NCBI GenBank assembly: GCA_013330595.1
Contig: DUIB01000016.1
Span: forward strand, 1 to 43,651
From: Candidatus Woesearchaeota archaeon
GTDB taxonomy: Archaea; Nanobdellota; Nanobdellia; Woesearchaeales; UBA9642
Length of the DNA: 43,651 nt
Direction: 5' to 3'
The notes under the pieces were generated by a model. It did not search any database. It saw only the letters and a program-made list of their open reading frames with translations, and was not told where the DNA came from. A program made the translations under genes and the position numbers. Shown piece by piece: positions 14,825 through 24,063 of this stretch (its first letter is position 1; the number at the start of each line of letters is the position of its first letter).

Positions 14825-15898
14825 ATGTTTAATTTGACAAAATTTGCAGATAAGCATATTCTTGACAGTATATTGTTTCTATGGCAGAGAAGGAGGAATC
14901 AGCTTCCAAAAAAAATCAATAGCATAATGTTCATAAAATTATGGGCATTAGGAGATTCTGTCAATACACTGCCATTGATATCAGAAACAAAGAAGAGATA
15001 TCCTAAAACAAAAATAACTGTCCTTGCCTCTAAAAACAATATGCAAGTCTATAGAAACCAATTGTTTATTGATGAATTAATCGGGCTTTCAGGCATTAAC
15101 AAGATCCTATGGAAAAAATTTGATGTGGTCTTTGATCTTGAGCCATATCTTAATATATCTGCCATAATCGCAAGACACACAGGAGATTTAACTATCGGAT
15201 TCTCTGATCAGAAGAGAAGCAGATTATATGATCTATCAGGGAAATTTCATCAGGACAAGCATATTGTGATCACATATATGGATCTGGCAAAACATATCAA
15301 TGTATTGAATATCCCGAAAGAATTAATTAAATTAAGGTCCGGCAAGGAATCTGAGGAAAAGATCAAAATACTATTCGATGAATTAAAGATAAAGAATAAT
15401 GCAAAAATAATAGGATTTTGCGCAGGAGCAGGAAAAAATGTCAAGGAAAGAGAGTGGCCAAAAGAAAAATTTAAAGCCCTTGCCATTAGATTATTGGGAG
15501 ATAAGAACAATATCATAATACTTACTGGATCAAAAGAGGAATATGAATTGAATGAATTCATAAGAAACAATAATCCAAGGATCTATAATTTTTCAGGAAA
15601 GGTTGATTTAGAGAGCTTATTCTGCCTAATCAAGAAATTTAAAATATTCATCAGCAATGATACTGGCCCAATGCATATTGCTGCAGCACAAGGAGTCAAA
15701 ACAATAGGCTTATTTGGCCCAAATACTCCAAAGATCTGGGCTCCTTATGGGAAAAATAATATATCGATATTCCATCAGCAAAAAGGATGTCCTTTTCTTG
15801 ACAACACCTTGCACGAGTTAGTGCCAAGGCATTTGACACAAACTCAGAAATCATGCATGGATGCAATAACTGTGAATGAAGTAATGAGGCATATATGA
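14825..15898 (+). CDS. GT9 family glycosyltransferase (heptosyltransferase-like) 1
   Basis: This 357-residue GT-B enzyme has the N-terminal motif IMFIKLWALGDSVNTLPLIS, matching the ADP-heptose:LPS heptosyltransferase pattern with Asp as the likely catalytic base. GFCAGAGKNVKEREWPKEKF opens the C-terminal domain and ISNDTGPMHIAAAQG is the donor-binding signature. Archaea have no LPS, so the donor may be another nucleotide sugar used on a surface glycan. Its last four bases overlap the second GT9 gene. The basic N-terminal stretch (WQRRRNQLPKK) may aid membrane association. Confidence 0.88.
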   Translation: MFNLTKFADKHILDSILFLWQRRRNQLPKKINSIMFIKLWALGDSVNTLPLISETKKRYPKTKITVLASKNNMQVYRNQLFIDELIGLSGINKILWKKFDVVFDLEPYLNISAIIARHTGDLTIGFSDQKRSRLYDLSGKFHQDKHIVITYMDLAKHINVLNIPKELIKLRSGKESEEKIKILFDELKIKNNAKIIGFCAGAGKNVKEREWPKEKFKALAIRLLGDKNNIIILTGSKEEYELNEFIRNNNPRIYNFSGKVDLESLFCLIKKFKIFISNDTGPMHIAAAQGVKTIGLFGPNTPKIWAPYGKNNISIFHQQKGCPFLDNTLHELVPRHLTQTQKSCMDAITVNEVMRHI

Positions 15899-16923
15899 AC
15901 AAACCGAAAAAAACAGTGATCAAGATTCTATTGTTCAAGACAGGAGCAATAGGAGACACAATAATGACAACGCCCCTATTGAGGCAATTAAGGGAGCATT
16001 TTCCTAGAGCCGAGATAGACTATTTGATAGGAGACATTGCATCACAAGCCTTAGAGGACAATCCCCATATCGACAACATAATGAAATTCAACCCAGATAT
16101 TTTCTTTAAAAGAAAAATTTTTGCATACCTAAAATTAATAAAAAATATCAGAAAAAGAAAATATGACTGCATTTTTGTTCTTGACAAACATCATATATTC
16201 AATTATACCTCTGCATTGTTTCATATACCTATCAGGATTGGTTTTGACAGGATGGGCAAAGAGGGAACTAAACTGACTAATAAGGTTTATTTTGATGGAA
16301 CAAGACATGAGATATATTATTATCTGGATCTTCTGAAAGCATGTGGCAAAAAACCAGACTATAAGGATATTCAGACAGAGATATCATTAAGTTCAAAAGA
16401 TCTTGCTTATGCAAGAGATATCATAAAAAAATACAAGATCAATAAAAGAATCATTGTAATATCGCCTGGAGGAGCAAATAATCCTGGGCAAAAGGCATTA
16501 AGCAAGACCTGGCCAAAAGAGAATTACAGAGAATTGGTTTCTTTATTGAAAAATGATTATAAAATAATATTTATAGGAGATAAAAATGACAAACAGTTAT
16601 GTGATTATATCTCCAAGGATAATCCTGGCATAATAAATCTGTGTGGCAAGACAGCAATAAAACAGGCCGCAGCAATAATGAAGCATGCATATAAAATAAT
16701 AACCAATGATTCAGGGTCAATGCATATTGCAACCTGTGTGAACAATAACATCATTGCATTATTCGGGCCTACAGACCCGAAAAGATTTGCACCAATTACA
16801 AAAAATGGCAAATGTCTCTGGAAATCAAAAAAAGTCTTAAATGATATCTATGGAAATTTCAGTGAAGACAATCAAAAGAATATAGGAAAAATATCAGTGC
16901 GAGATGTAATAAAATGTATCTAA
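15895..16923 (+). CDS. GT9 family glycosyltransferase (heptosyltransferase-like) 2
   Basis: This 342-residue protein shows KILLFKTGAIGDTIMTTPLL at the N-terminus, the closest of the four paralogs to the bacterial GDxV/I motif. VISPGGANNPG and KTWPKENYREL follow in the C-terminal domain, with the donor motif TNDSGSMHIATCV and the LFGPTDPKRFAPI stretch. It overlaps both the preceding and following GT9 genes, so the three are one translationally coupled unit. They probably add successive sugars to one glycan. The nucleotide-sugar donor cannot be predicted. Confidence 0.9.
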   Translation: MNKPKKTVIKILLFKTGAIGDTIMTTPLLRQLREHFPRAEIDYLIGDIASQALEDNPHIDNIMKFNPDIFFKRKIFAYLKLIKNIRKRKYDCIFVLDKHHIFNYTSALFHIPIRIGFDRMGKEGTKLTNKVYFDGTRHEIYYYLDLLKACGKKPDYKDIQTEISLSSKDLAYARDIIKKYKINKRIIVISPGGANNPGQKALSKTWPKENYRELVSLLKNDYKIIFIGDKNDKQLCDYISKDNPGIINLCGKTAIKQAAAIMKHAYKIITNDSGSMHIATCVNNNIIALFGPTDPKRFAPITKNGKCLWKSKKVLNDIYGNFSEDNQKNIGKISVRDVIKCI

Positions 16924-17870
16924 CAAAAAAAATATATTGGCCTATACTGTTAATAATAGATCTTTTTGGCAACATATTGTTTTTCTGGAAAAGATTTAAG
17001 TCTCAACCATCAAGGCCAAAAAAAATCCTGTTCATCAGATTGGAGCATATAGGGGATATGATCATGTCAACTCCGGTTTTCGAGACTTGGAAAAAGAATA
17101 ATCCTGACTGTGAAGTCCATGTTCTTTGCAGGACACTGACAGAGCCACTGATAAAGAATAATCCAAATGTTGATAAGATAATTGTCTTTGACTCTGAATG
17201 GATGCTGAAAAGACAGGATGATAAGAAACAGGATAAAAGTAAAATAATAAAAGTATTGCAAAAGGAAAAATATGATATTGTATTTGAGATGCATGGTGAT
17301 CCAAGGAATATAATGTTAGCAAACAAATTAAGAACATATACTATAGGATATTCTTGCAGAGGACTAGGATTTTTGCTTAACAAAATCATTGAATATGAAT
17401 CAGATAAGCAGATGATAAAACAAAATCTTGAACTGATAAGGCCATTTTGCAAGGACATTTATGAAACAACCAAGATCTATAGCGACAATAAAGCAAATAA
17501 TGATTGTTCAAAATTAATGAAAAAATACAGATTAATCAAAGGTAAATTCATTATCATTAATCCGAAATCTGGAAGAGCTGAAAAAGATCTTACAAACGAT
17601 GAAGTGTGGCAATCAATCAAAAAATATCCCACATTTAAGATAATAATTACAGGTTCACAATCAGAAAGACCCAATAATGATCAATATGCAAAGAAAAACA
17701 TTATAAATATATGCGGACAAACAGACTTATTGGCATTAGCAGAACTTGTAAAAAATGCAAAATTAGTAATAGGTCCGGATACAGGGATAATGCATATAGC
17801 AAAGGCAGCAGGAACAACATTCAAGTGCATATATAAGACTACAAACAGCAAGGTATGGGGTTATGACTAA
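16914..17870 (+). CDS. GT9 family glycosyltransferase 3, short C-terminus
   Basis: This 318-residue protein starts with a hydrophobic anchor-like stretch (IYWPILLIIDLFGNILFFW) and then carries KILFIRLEHIGDMIMSTPVF. The C-terminal domain has INPKSGRAEKDL and the donor motif IGPDTGIMHIAKAAG. After that motif only about 30 residues remain, compared with 60-90 in the other copies, because the frame closes at the overlap with the next gene. The LFG-x-T segment is altered to CIYKTTNSKVWGYD. It may be a naturally short member or a partly degraded one; the frame itself is intact. Confidence 0.82.
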   Translation: MYLTKKIYWPILLIIDLFGNILFFWKRFKSQPSRPKKILFIRLEHIGDMIMSTPVFETWKKNNPDCEVHVLCRTLTEPLIKNNPNVDKIIVFDSEWMLKRQDDKKQDKSKIIKVLQKEKYDIVFEMHGDPRNIMLANKLRTYTIGYSCRGLGFLLNKIIEYESDKQMIKQNLELIRPFCKDIYETTKIYSDNKANNDCSKLMKKYRLIKGKFIIINPKSGRAEKDLTNDEVWQSIKKYPTFKIIITGSQSERPNNDQYAKKNIINICGQTDLLALAELVKNAKLVIGPDTGIMHIAKAAGTTFKCIYKTTNSKVWGYD

Positions 17871-18615
17871 AATGGGAAAAAGCATTAAAACAAGCAACAG
17901 GATTAAAATCAGCATCATCATCCCTGCGTATAATGAAGAATCCAGAATGAAATCTTTTCTCGAAGAAATAATGAGTTTCTGCAAATCAAAATTAAAAAAT
18001 TATGAATTGATATTTGTTGATGATGGATCAAAGGATGATACTAAAAAAATCTTTGAGAGATTCAAATCAAGAAACAGCAATATACAATTAATATCCTACT
18101 CTCCGAATCATGGGAAGGGTTATGCTGTAAAAAAGGGAATATTTGCTGCCAGAGGAGAATATGTATTGTTCATAGACATTGATGGATCAATACAGCCTAA
18201 AGAGATTCCTAAAATGTTGCAGATGCTCAAGAAGTATCCTGTTGTAGTAGGATCAAGGGCTCTTGCAAGTTCCAATGTAAAACAATCACTCTTAAGGAAG
18301 ATGACCTCATCCCTGTTTAACCCATACGTAAACTTTCTCTTTCATAATAAGGTAAATGATCATTTATGCGGATTTAAGGGGTTTCACAAAGAAATTGCAA
18401 AACAATTGTTCAAGGATTTGATAAATGAGCGATGGCTTTTTGATGTGGAATTATTCTATAAAATTCGTAAAAGGAAAATCAGATTTTATGAACAGCCAAT
18501 AGATTGGATCCATAAGGAAGACAGCAAAATGAAATTCATAGACCCTTTAAAAATGCTCTATGAATTAATCTATATCAGGATCCAATTGGCATCACGTCTG
18601 AGAAAATACAAATAA
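17863..18615 (+). CDS. GT2 glycosyltransferase, DPM1/ALG5-like
   Basis: This 250-residue GT-A enzyme contains ISIIIPAYNEESRMKSFLEE, IFVDDGSKDDTKKIF, the donor-metal site FIDIDGSIQPKEIP and VVVGSRALAS. The segment NDHLCGFKGFHKEIAKQLF followed by LFDVELFYKIRKRKI is typical of the dolichyl-phosphate glucose/mannose synthase group. It would load a polyprenyl phosphate with one sugar, giving the lipid-linked donor used by GT-C enzymes downstream. It overlaps the third GT9 gene by eight bases and ends the first block of the plus-strand cluster. Confidence 0.88.
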   Translation: MTKMGKSIKTSNRIKISIIIPAYNEESRMKSFLEEIMSFCKSKLKNYELIFVDDGSKDDTKKIFERFKSRNSNIQLISYSPNHGKGYAVKKGIFAARGEYVLFIDIDGSIQPKEIPKMLQMLKKYPVVVGSRALASSNVKQSLLRKMTSSLFNPYVNFLFHNKVNDHLCGFKGFHKEIAKQLFKDLINERWLFDVELFYKIRKRKIRFYEQPIDWIHKEDSKMKFIDPLKMLYELIYIRIQLASRLRKYK

Positions 18616-18677
18616 TGGCTGCAAAATAATCCTCCAAGCATTTTATCTCCAAAATCAATGATAATTAATTAATCATT

Positions 18678-18708
18678 AATTATAATCATCAATTATAATC
18701 ATCAATTA
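18678..18708. repeat. 13-bp tandem repeat before the PMT-like gene
   Basis: AATTATAATCATC occurs at 18678-18690 and 18691-18703 with a partial third copy, next to a palindromic ATTAATTAAT tract. It ends just before the TATA box at 18716. It may be simple slippage in AT-rich DNA. Confidence 0.6.
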
Positions 18709-18715
18709 AAAAAAG

Positions 18716-18727
18716 AATATTTAAATA
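18716..18727 (+). promoter_or_regulatory. TATA box of the second plus-strand glycan block
   Basis: AATATTTAAATA lies about 74 bases before the ATG at 18796. The predicted start near 18747 gives a leader of about 50 bases, longer than for the neighbouring genes. The call rests on sequence and position. Confidence 0.45.
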
Positions 18728-18795
18728 CTGCAGATGAAAACGCAATATCTAGCAAGCAGTAATCCAAAGCAAGGGTAATAAAGAATATTGATAAA

Positions 18796-20424
18796 ATGCA
18801 AATCGAAAGAAAACATTATATTATCGGAATTCTTATAGGTGTGGCATACTTCATTTTCCTTGCTTCACAATTATCCCAATATGGAATGACCTGGGATGAA
18901 TCACTGTATTTCAGCTCAGGATTATCATATGTGAATTATTTTCAGGGATCTCCACTGACCGTAGGCAATATATCTAACTCTGCAAATTATGGCCCGTTTG
19001 TTGATATTCTTTCAACATATACTTACATGTTTTTTGGAAAGATCACAAATCTTATGGATCCAATAGCTGCACATCGTCTGCCTATAGCATTCTTGGCAGC
19101 ATTGGCTGTGTGCGCTGTTTATTTCTTTGTCTTAAGAAATCACAATATGTGGACAGCAATACTTAGTGCAATATTCACAGGATTCTTCCCAAGATTTTTT
19201 GCGCATGCACATTTCAACGCAAAGGACATACCTATTGCAGGCTTATTTGTTGTTTGCCTTTTTGTTTTTTATGAGGCTACATTCAAGAAAAAATGGTGGC
19301 TTTCAATATCTGCAGGCATATTATTAGGAATATCGTTTGCAGTCAAATTCAACGCAGTATTCATACCTGTAATACTCTTAATTTGGTGGATTGTGCTGTT
19401 TGAGGCTAATTTTAAAAAAATATTTTATTTCTTCAAAAATAGGATCGACCTATTAGTAGCTTTTATTATTGCTGTTCCTTCAAGCATTGCAGTATGGCCC
19501 TGGCTCTGGCACGATACAATTAATGGAATCATAGGAATCTTCCATCATTTTTTGACTGTGGGCAAAGGGTTCAGCGTATTCTATTACGGCAAAGCCTATG
19601 TATCAGGAACAAATGTTCCGTGGCATTATCCATACGGATATCTGCTTGTTGTAACTCCACTTTTAATTTTAGTTCTAGCGGGTATTGGAATATTTTTTGC
19701 TGCAAAAAATATCAGATCACATAAATCAGAATCACCAGACATGCATCCGACTATCTACACATTCTACTCACTCATCTTAATATGGTTTGTAATTGTTACA
19801 ATCAAGGTCAGCATATCTGGAATGGTTTATGATGGCATCAGACAATTCTTTGAAGCTGTTCCTGCAATAGGCATACTTGCAGGATTTGGATTCTGGATAA
19901 TAATAAAAACAATTCACAGTTTTTATAAGAAAATGCAATTGCCGAGCTTGACTATCATTGTGTTAGTGTGTGTTCTGCTATTGTATCTTCCGACAATAAT
20001 TACATTAACCAAACTTCATCCATATGAAAGCAGTTATTTCAATGAACTTGTAGGAGGAACACAGGGCGCTGTTGGTAAATTTAGGATCAGCTATTGGGGA
20101 GAACCGATAAAATATGGCATTGAATGGCTCAATCAGAATGCAGCCACTGGGTCATCTATTAATGTCATTGAAGCACCACACATTGCAAAATATTATATCC
20201 GTAAGGATCTAAGATTGGTCCAGGGTAATGGAGGCGATTACATAGTAACATTGAACGCGTTTCCTGTCCGACCCATATACACCATTTCCGTCGATAGTGT
20301 ACCAATACTAAACATATATAAAGGCAACACTGCGCCTAACCTAACGGCATATCCGGATGAAGATGATTTAGAACTATTCTATAAGCAAGAATTTGTAAAT
20401 TTAAAGGAATCTAAGAATGAGTGA
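18796..20424 (+). CDS. GT-C membrane glycosyltransferase, PMT/GT39-like
   Basis: This 542-residue protein begins with a membrane helix, then the loop GMTWDESLYFSSG with the Asp-Glu pair typical of PMT/ArnT (GT39/GT83) catalytic loops. About ten further helices run to about residue 400, with FPRFFAHAHFNAKDIPIAG and AVKFNAVFIP as conserved-looking loops. The last 120 residues are soluble and include HPYESSYFNELVGG, a motif frequent in this class. It would transfer a sugar from polyprenyl phosphate to an acceptor on the outer face. Its stop overlaps the radical SAM gene by eight bases. Confidence 0.82.
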   Translation: MQIERKHYIIGILIGVAYFIFLASQLSQYGMTWDESLYFSSGLSYVNYFQGSPLTVGNISNSANYGPFVDILSTYTYMFFGKITNLMDPIAAHRLPIAFLAALAVCAVYFFVLRNHNMWTAILSAIFTGFFPRFFAHAHFNAKDIPIAGLFVVCLFVFYEATFKKKWWLSISAGILLGISFAVKFNAVFIPVILLIWWIVLFEANFKKIFYFFKNRIDLLVAFIIAVPSSIAVWPWLWHDTINGIIGIFHHFLTVGKGFSVFYYGKAYVSGTNVPWHYPYGYLLVVTPLLILVLAGIGIFFAAKNIRSHKSESPDMHPTIYTFYSLILIWFVIVTIKVSISGMVYDGIRQFFEAVPAIGILAGFGFWIIIKTIHSFYKKMQLPSLTIIVLVCVLLLYLPTIITLTKLHPYESSYFNELVGGTQGAVGKFRISYWGEPIKYGIEWLNQNAATGSSINVIEAPHIAKYYIRKDLRLVQGNGGDYIVTLNAFPVRPIYTISVDSVPILNIYKGNTAPNLTAYPDEDDLELFYKQEFVNLKESKNE

Positions 20425-21856
20425 AGTAATATTACTATACCCTAAAACAGGATTTGATTTGAAAAGTGTCTCTGTAGAATTACCACTTTCTACCATACAC
20501 GCAGCTTCACTGCTATACGAATCAGGATACAAGATAAAGATTATTGACCAACGCATGGACCAAGAATGGAAAAAAACACTTGCTAAAGAATTGAAATCTG
20601 AGCCTTTATTTGTGGGAATATCTTCAATGACAGGAACACAAATACATTTTGGTATTGAAGCAGCACAAACTGTTAGAGAGCACTCCAACGCAAGGATAGT
20701 CTGGGGTGGGGTACATCCCACTATACTCCCTACTGAAACATTAAAAGATGAACATGTAGACATTGTAATAAGAGGAGATGGTGAAAGAACTGCTCTAGAA
20801 CTTGCTGAAGCCTTAGAAACTGGAAAACCACTAAGCACAGTCAAAGGCCTAAGTTTTAAAGAAGAAAACAGGATATTTACCAATCCTGAACGACCATCTG
20901 AGGATATAAATAACTTTCCTAGAATACCATATGAATTGGTAGACGTTAAAGAGAATCTAAAGAACAACGGAGGACTTTTCTCAGCAATATATAGCAGAGG
21001 ATGCCCCTTTAGATGTTCATTCTGCTGTAATCCATTGCTAAGTAAGCGTGTCTGGAGAACACTAAAGAGCGATAGAATAATTGAAGATCTTGATGAAGCA
21101 TATGATAAATATAAGTTCAAAAAACTTAAATTCAATGATGAAAATTTTTTTGTCAGGCCAGATCGTGTGGATGAAATTTCTAAATTCATAGGAGATAAGT
21201 TCGAGTGGGAATGCCAGGCAAGAATAGACTCTGTGGAGAGATTTGACTTCGAAATTTTGAGAAAAAGAGGATTATACCAAATACAACCAGGAATAGAATC
21301 TGGAAATGACAGAGTTCTTGAATTGATACATAAAGACTTACGTGTTCAAAAGATTATAGACTATAATAAGAAGCTCAGCAAGACAAACATAATAGCAACA
21401 TATAATTTTATGATGGGATTTCCAACAGAGACATTACCAGAACTATATGACTCTATAAATTTGTCTTTGAGATTAATACACGATAATAAACATGCGGAAA
21501 TTTCTGCATTCTACATATACGTACCGTATCCGGGATGTGAACTATACGATTTAAGTATAAAAGAGGGGTTTATACCTCCAAAAAAATTAAAAGATTGGAC
21601 AAAGTTTAGTAGACAACAACTTTACACTCCATGGATACAAGATAAAAAAGATATACTTTTAAACATTGCGTTAACTAGCAAATTTATCGATGGTAGAAGA
21701 ATAAATAGGTTGTTCGAAAAGACACCCCTACCAAAGATAATACCAGAACAATTATCTAAAACATTCCAGAAACGTTGGATAAAGAAAGATTTCAAGAATC
21801 ATATGGATATAAAAGCGATTAATTATATAATAAGCAAGTATGTTAAGGTTTTTTGA
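20417..21856 (+). CDS. B12-binding-domain radical SAM protein
   Basis: This 479-residue protein has an N-terminal cobalamin-binding-like Rossmann domain (about 1-130, with VWGGVHPTILP and VIRGDGERTALELAEAL). The radical SAM domain has the [4Fe-4S] motif CPFRCSFCC (CxxxCxxC) near residue 195, QPGIESGNDRVLELIHKD and NFMMGFPTET. The DxHxxG cobalamin ligand motif is absent, which is common in this class. Members include methyltransferases for unactivated carbons and ring-forming enzymes. In this cluster it may modify a sugar or lipid carrier. It overlaps the upstream gene by eight bases. Its codon use looks a little different from its neighbours, which may hint at separate acquisition. Confidence 0.88.
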   Translation: MSEVILLYPKTGFDLKSVSVELPLSTIHAASLLYESGYKIKIIDQRMDQEWKKTLAKELKSEPLFVGISSMTGTQIHFGIEAAQTVREHSNARIVWGGVHPTILPTETLKDEHVDIVIRGDGERTALELAEALETGKPLSTVKGLSFKEENRIFTNPERPSEDINNFPRIPYELVDVKENLKNNGGLFSAIYSRGCPFRCSFCCNPLLSKRVWRTLKSDRIIEDLDEAYDKYKFKKLKFNDENFFVRPDRVDEISKFIGDKFEWECQARIDSVERFDFEILRKRGLYQIQPGIESGNDRVLELIHKDLRVQKIIDYNKKLSKTNIIATYNFMMGFPTETLPELYDSINLSLRLIHDNKHAEISAFYIYVPYPGCELYDLSIKEGFIPPKKLKDWTKFSRQQLYTPWIQDKKDILLNIALTSKFIDGRRINRLFEKTPLPKIIPEQLSKTFQKRWIKKDFKNHMDIKAINYIISKYVKVF

Positions 21857-21891
21857 ATCGAATCAGAATATATTCACAATTCAGGATATTA

Positions 21892-21927
21892 AACTTACAT
21901 AATCCAAACAACTTACATAATCCAAAC
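21892..21927 (+). repeat. 18-bp tandem duplication directly before a start codon
   Basis: AACTTACATAATCCAAAC occurs twice in perfect tandem at 21892-21909 and 21910-21927, and the ATG at 21928 follows immediately. If translation began at 21853, the repeat would add the peptide NLHNPN twice. Otherwise it is part of the intergenic leader. Confidence 0.85.
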
Positions 21928-22791
21928 ATGAAAAACTCAAAGATGAAATGCCCGATTTGCAAAGGAAAATCAAAAGAAAAGAGATTAAAGCAGTTTGTTT
22001 TACTAAAATGTACATCTTGCGGTCTGGAATGGCAGAAGAAAATGCCTACAGATTCAGAATTAGATAGCATCTATTCTGAGTATTCTCAATCCAAATTTGA
22101 TTATGATAGATATGATTTCTTTAATGCAGTCTATAAAAAATATATATCCAAATTAAAAAAAGCCTCAGTATTGGATCTAGGGTGCGGTCTTGGACATTTC
22201 CTGGATATATTAAAAGGCAAAGGTTGGGATATAGAAGGCATTGATATGAGCAAATCATCAGTAAAGATAGCCAAAAAGAAATTAGGAAACAAGATACATC
22301 TTAAGTCAATAGAGAGCTTTAAAACAAGCAAGAAATATGATCTCATATTGATGATTGATATAATAGAGCATGTCAGGAATCCTGATCATATTATGCAAAA
22401 AGTCAAGGATTTATTGAAAAAAGACGGATTATTGATCATAAATACACCTAATACCTCAGCAATTCTTGCTAAGATTTCAGGCAAAACCTGGTTCCAATAC
22501 AAGAGAGAGCACCTTTATTATTTCAACAGCAGTAATATTAAGCAATTTTTATCAAAAAATGGATTCAAGACGATAAAGTGCGACCCAACAATAAGAAACA
22601 TATCTTTTTATCTGGTGAGAAATTACCTGATATATTATCCGAAAAAGGTCATCCCGAAAATTGCAGATTTTTTTTATAAGATATTCGGAGAAAAATTATC
22701 CAAAAAGATAAAAATCAAGATTCCTGCTTCAGAGATTATCGTTATAGCAAAAAGAATTGAAAATATCAAGAAAAAGATGGTGTGGGAGTAA
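21928..22791 (+). CDS. Zinc-ribbon class I SAM methyltransferase
   Basis: The N-terminus has a zinc ribbon, MKCPICKGKS...LKCTSCGLEW, then a methyltransferase domain with motif I VLDLGCGLGHFLDIL and acidic IEGIDMSKSSVK. YDLILMIDIIEHVRNPDHIM is motif IV, and KKDGLLIINTPN follows. This layout (Zn ribbon plus Methyltransf_23) is common in surface-polysaccharide clusters, where members methylate sugars or finish chains. I chose ATG 21928 rather than the ORF-track start at 21853, because the extra N-terminus would be a low-complexity repeat; ATG 21943 is a third option. The C-terminus (KRIENIKKKMVWE) ends three bases before the next gene. Confidence 0.85.
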   Translation: MKNSKMKCPICKGKSKEKRLKQFVLLKCTSCGLEWQKKMPTDSELDSIYSEYSQSKFDYDRYDFFNAVYKKYISKLKKASVLDLGCGLGHFLDILKGKGWDIEGIDMSKSSVKIAKKKLGNKIHLKSIESFKTSKKYDLILMIDIIEHVRNPDHIMQKVKDLLKKDGLLIINTPNTSAILAKISGKTWFQYKREHLYYFNSSNIKQFLSKNGFKTIKCDPTIRNISFYLVRNYLIYYPKKVIPKIADFFYKIFGEKLSKKIKIKIPASEIIVIAKRIENIKKKMVWE

Positions 22792-22794
22792 TTT

Positions 22795-24054
22795 ATGGAA
22801 ATTGAGTACATGCGTAAAATCGATAAAATTGTAGGTGTCATAACATGCTTTTTCTTGTCAATAGTGCATAACACTATTAAAATCTTCAAAACCGATAACA
22901 TTAAAGCACACATACCCAAAAAAATCCTTTTTCTTAAGATTTCTGAGATGGGAGGATTAGTCTTAATATTGCCTGCTTTAGAAGAAGTTAAGAAGAAATA
23001 TCCTAATGCAAAAATATATTTCATAGCATTTGCACATAACAAGGAAATGGTTGAATTGCTAGGCATAGCTAATAAAGAAAATATTATCAATATCAGGAAC
23101 GATCATTTCTTTGTTTTTGTCTGGGACACCATAAGAGCCATAATTAAAATTCGAAAACTAAATATCGATACAACTATAGATTTTGAGTTTTTTGCAAGAT
23201 TCACAAACATAGTAAGCTATATAGGTGGCGCAAAAACAAGGGTCGGATTTTTCAGATTTCACTCAGAAGGATTGTACAGGGGAAATTTGTTAACACACAA
23301 TGTGCAGTATAATTATTATATGCATACTGCAGAAGCTTACTTGATGCTTGTCAAATCCTTAAATGCTAACCTGAGCGATATTCCATTAGTAAAGCAAAAG
23401 TGGGAGCATGACAATCTTCAGGTGAAAAAGATAATCTCTTCAAAAAAAGATATAGACAATATATACTCAAAAATATTGTCGGAGAACAAAAATTTTGACA
23501 AAAAAAACAAGATAGTGATAATTGCGCCAAACTCAAGCAAGATGCTCCCATTGCGAAAGTGGCCCCTAAATAATTATATCTTGATATCAGAAATGCTGTT
23601 GGCCAAATACCCAGGCCTGTATATAATATTAATCGGTGGTAATGAAGATCTTGATGAATCAGAAGAAATCCAGAGAAAAGTAAATGATAAGAGATGCATC
23701 TTATTGACAGGAAAGACAAGCATCAGGGAGATCATAGATCTATATAATATATCAGATTTATTGATAACACATGATGGCGGGCCTGCACATTTCGCATCAT
23801 TGACAAACATAAGATCCATCACATTGTTCGGAACAGAAACACCTCTTCTTTGGAGGCCTTTAAGCAAGAACAACATTAACATAACTGCAAATTTCAGCTG
23901 CAGTCCTTGCGTAAATATATATAATCAGAGAAAATCTGCATGCAATAATAATAAATGCATGCAAGCCATCACCATAAAGCAGGTTTATGAAGAGGCAAAA
24001 AAGATATTAGGGTTTAAGGAACAAAAAAACAATATTTATAAAATTGCATCATAA
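22795..24054 (+). CDS. GT9 family glycosyltransferase 4
   Basis: This 419-residue protein is the longest GT9 here. KILFLKISEMGGLVLILPAL stands where others carry GDxI, so the usual Asp is Gly and the chemistry or donor may differ. IIAPNSSKMLPLRKWPLNNY starts the C-terminal domain, and LLITHDGGPAHFASLTN is the donor motif with LFGTETPLLWRPL after it. A Cys cluster near the C-terminus (CSPCVNIYNQRKSACNNNKC) is common in GT9 enzymes of this length. It follows the methyltransferase by three bases. Confidence 0.87.
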   Translation: MEIEYMRKIDKIVGVITCFFLSIVHNTIKIFKTDNIKAHIPKKILFLKISEMGGLVLILPALEEVKKKYPNAKIYFIAFAHNKEMVELLGIANKENIINIRNDHFFVFVWDTIRAIIKIRKLNIDTTIDFEFFARFTNIVSYIGGAKTRVGFFRFHSEGLYRGNLLTHNVQYNYYMHTAEAYLMLVKSLNANLSDIPLVKQKWEHDNLQVKKIISSKKDIDNIYSKILSENKNFDKKNKIVIIAPNSSKMLPLRKWPLNNYILISEMLLAKYPGLYIILIGGNEDLDESEEIQRKVNDKRCILLTGKTSIREIIDLYNISDLLITHDGGPAHFASLTNIRSITLFGTETPLLWRPLSKNNINITANFSCSPCVNIYNQRKSACNNNKCMQAITIKQVYEEAKKILGFKEQKNNIYKIAS

Positions 24055-24063
24055 GGTATAACA

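Noticed and set aside
17003-17458. 151-residue minus-strand ORF and its overlapping relatives
   Set aside because: These frames lie antisense to a clear GT9 gene and show no family motif of their own.
20401-21189. 262-residue minus-strand ORF
   Set aside because: It is long and Ser/Leu-rich, but antisense to the radical SAM gene with its CxxxCxxC motif; the length reflects codon bias on the opposite strand.
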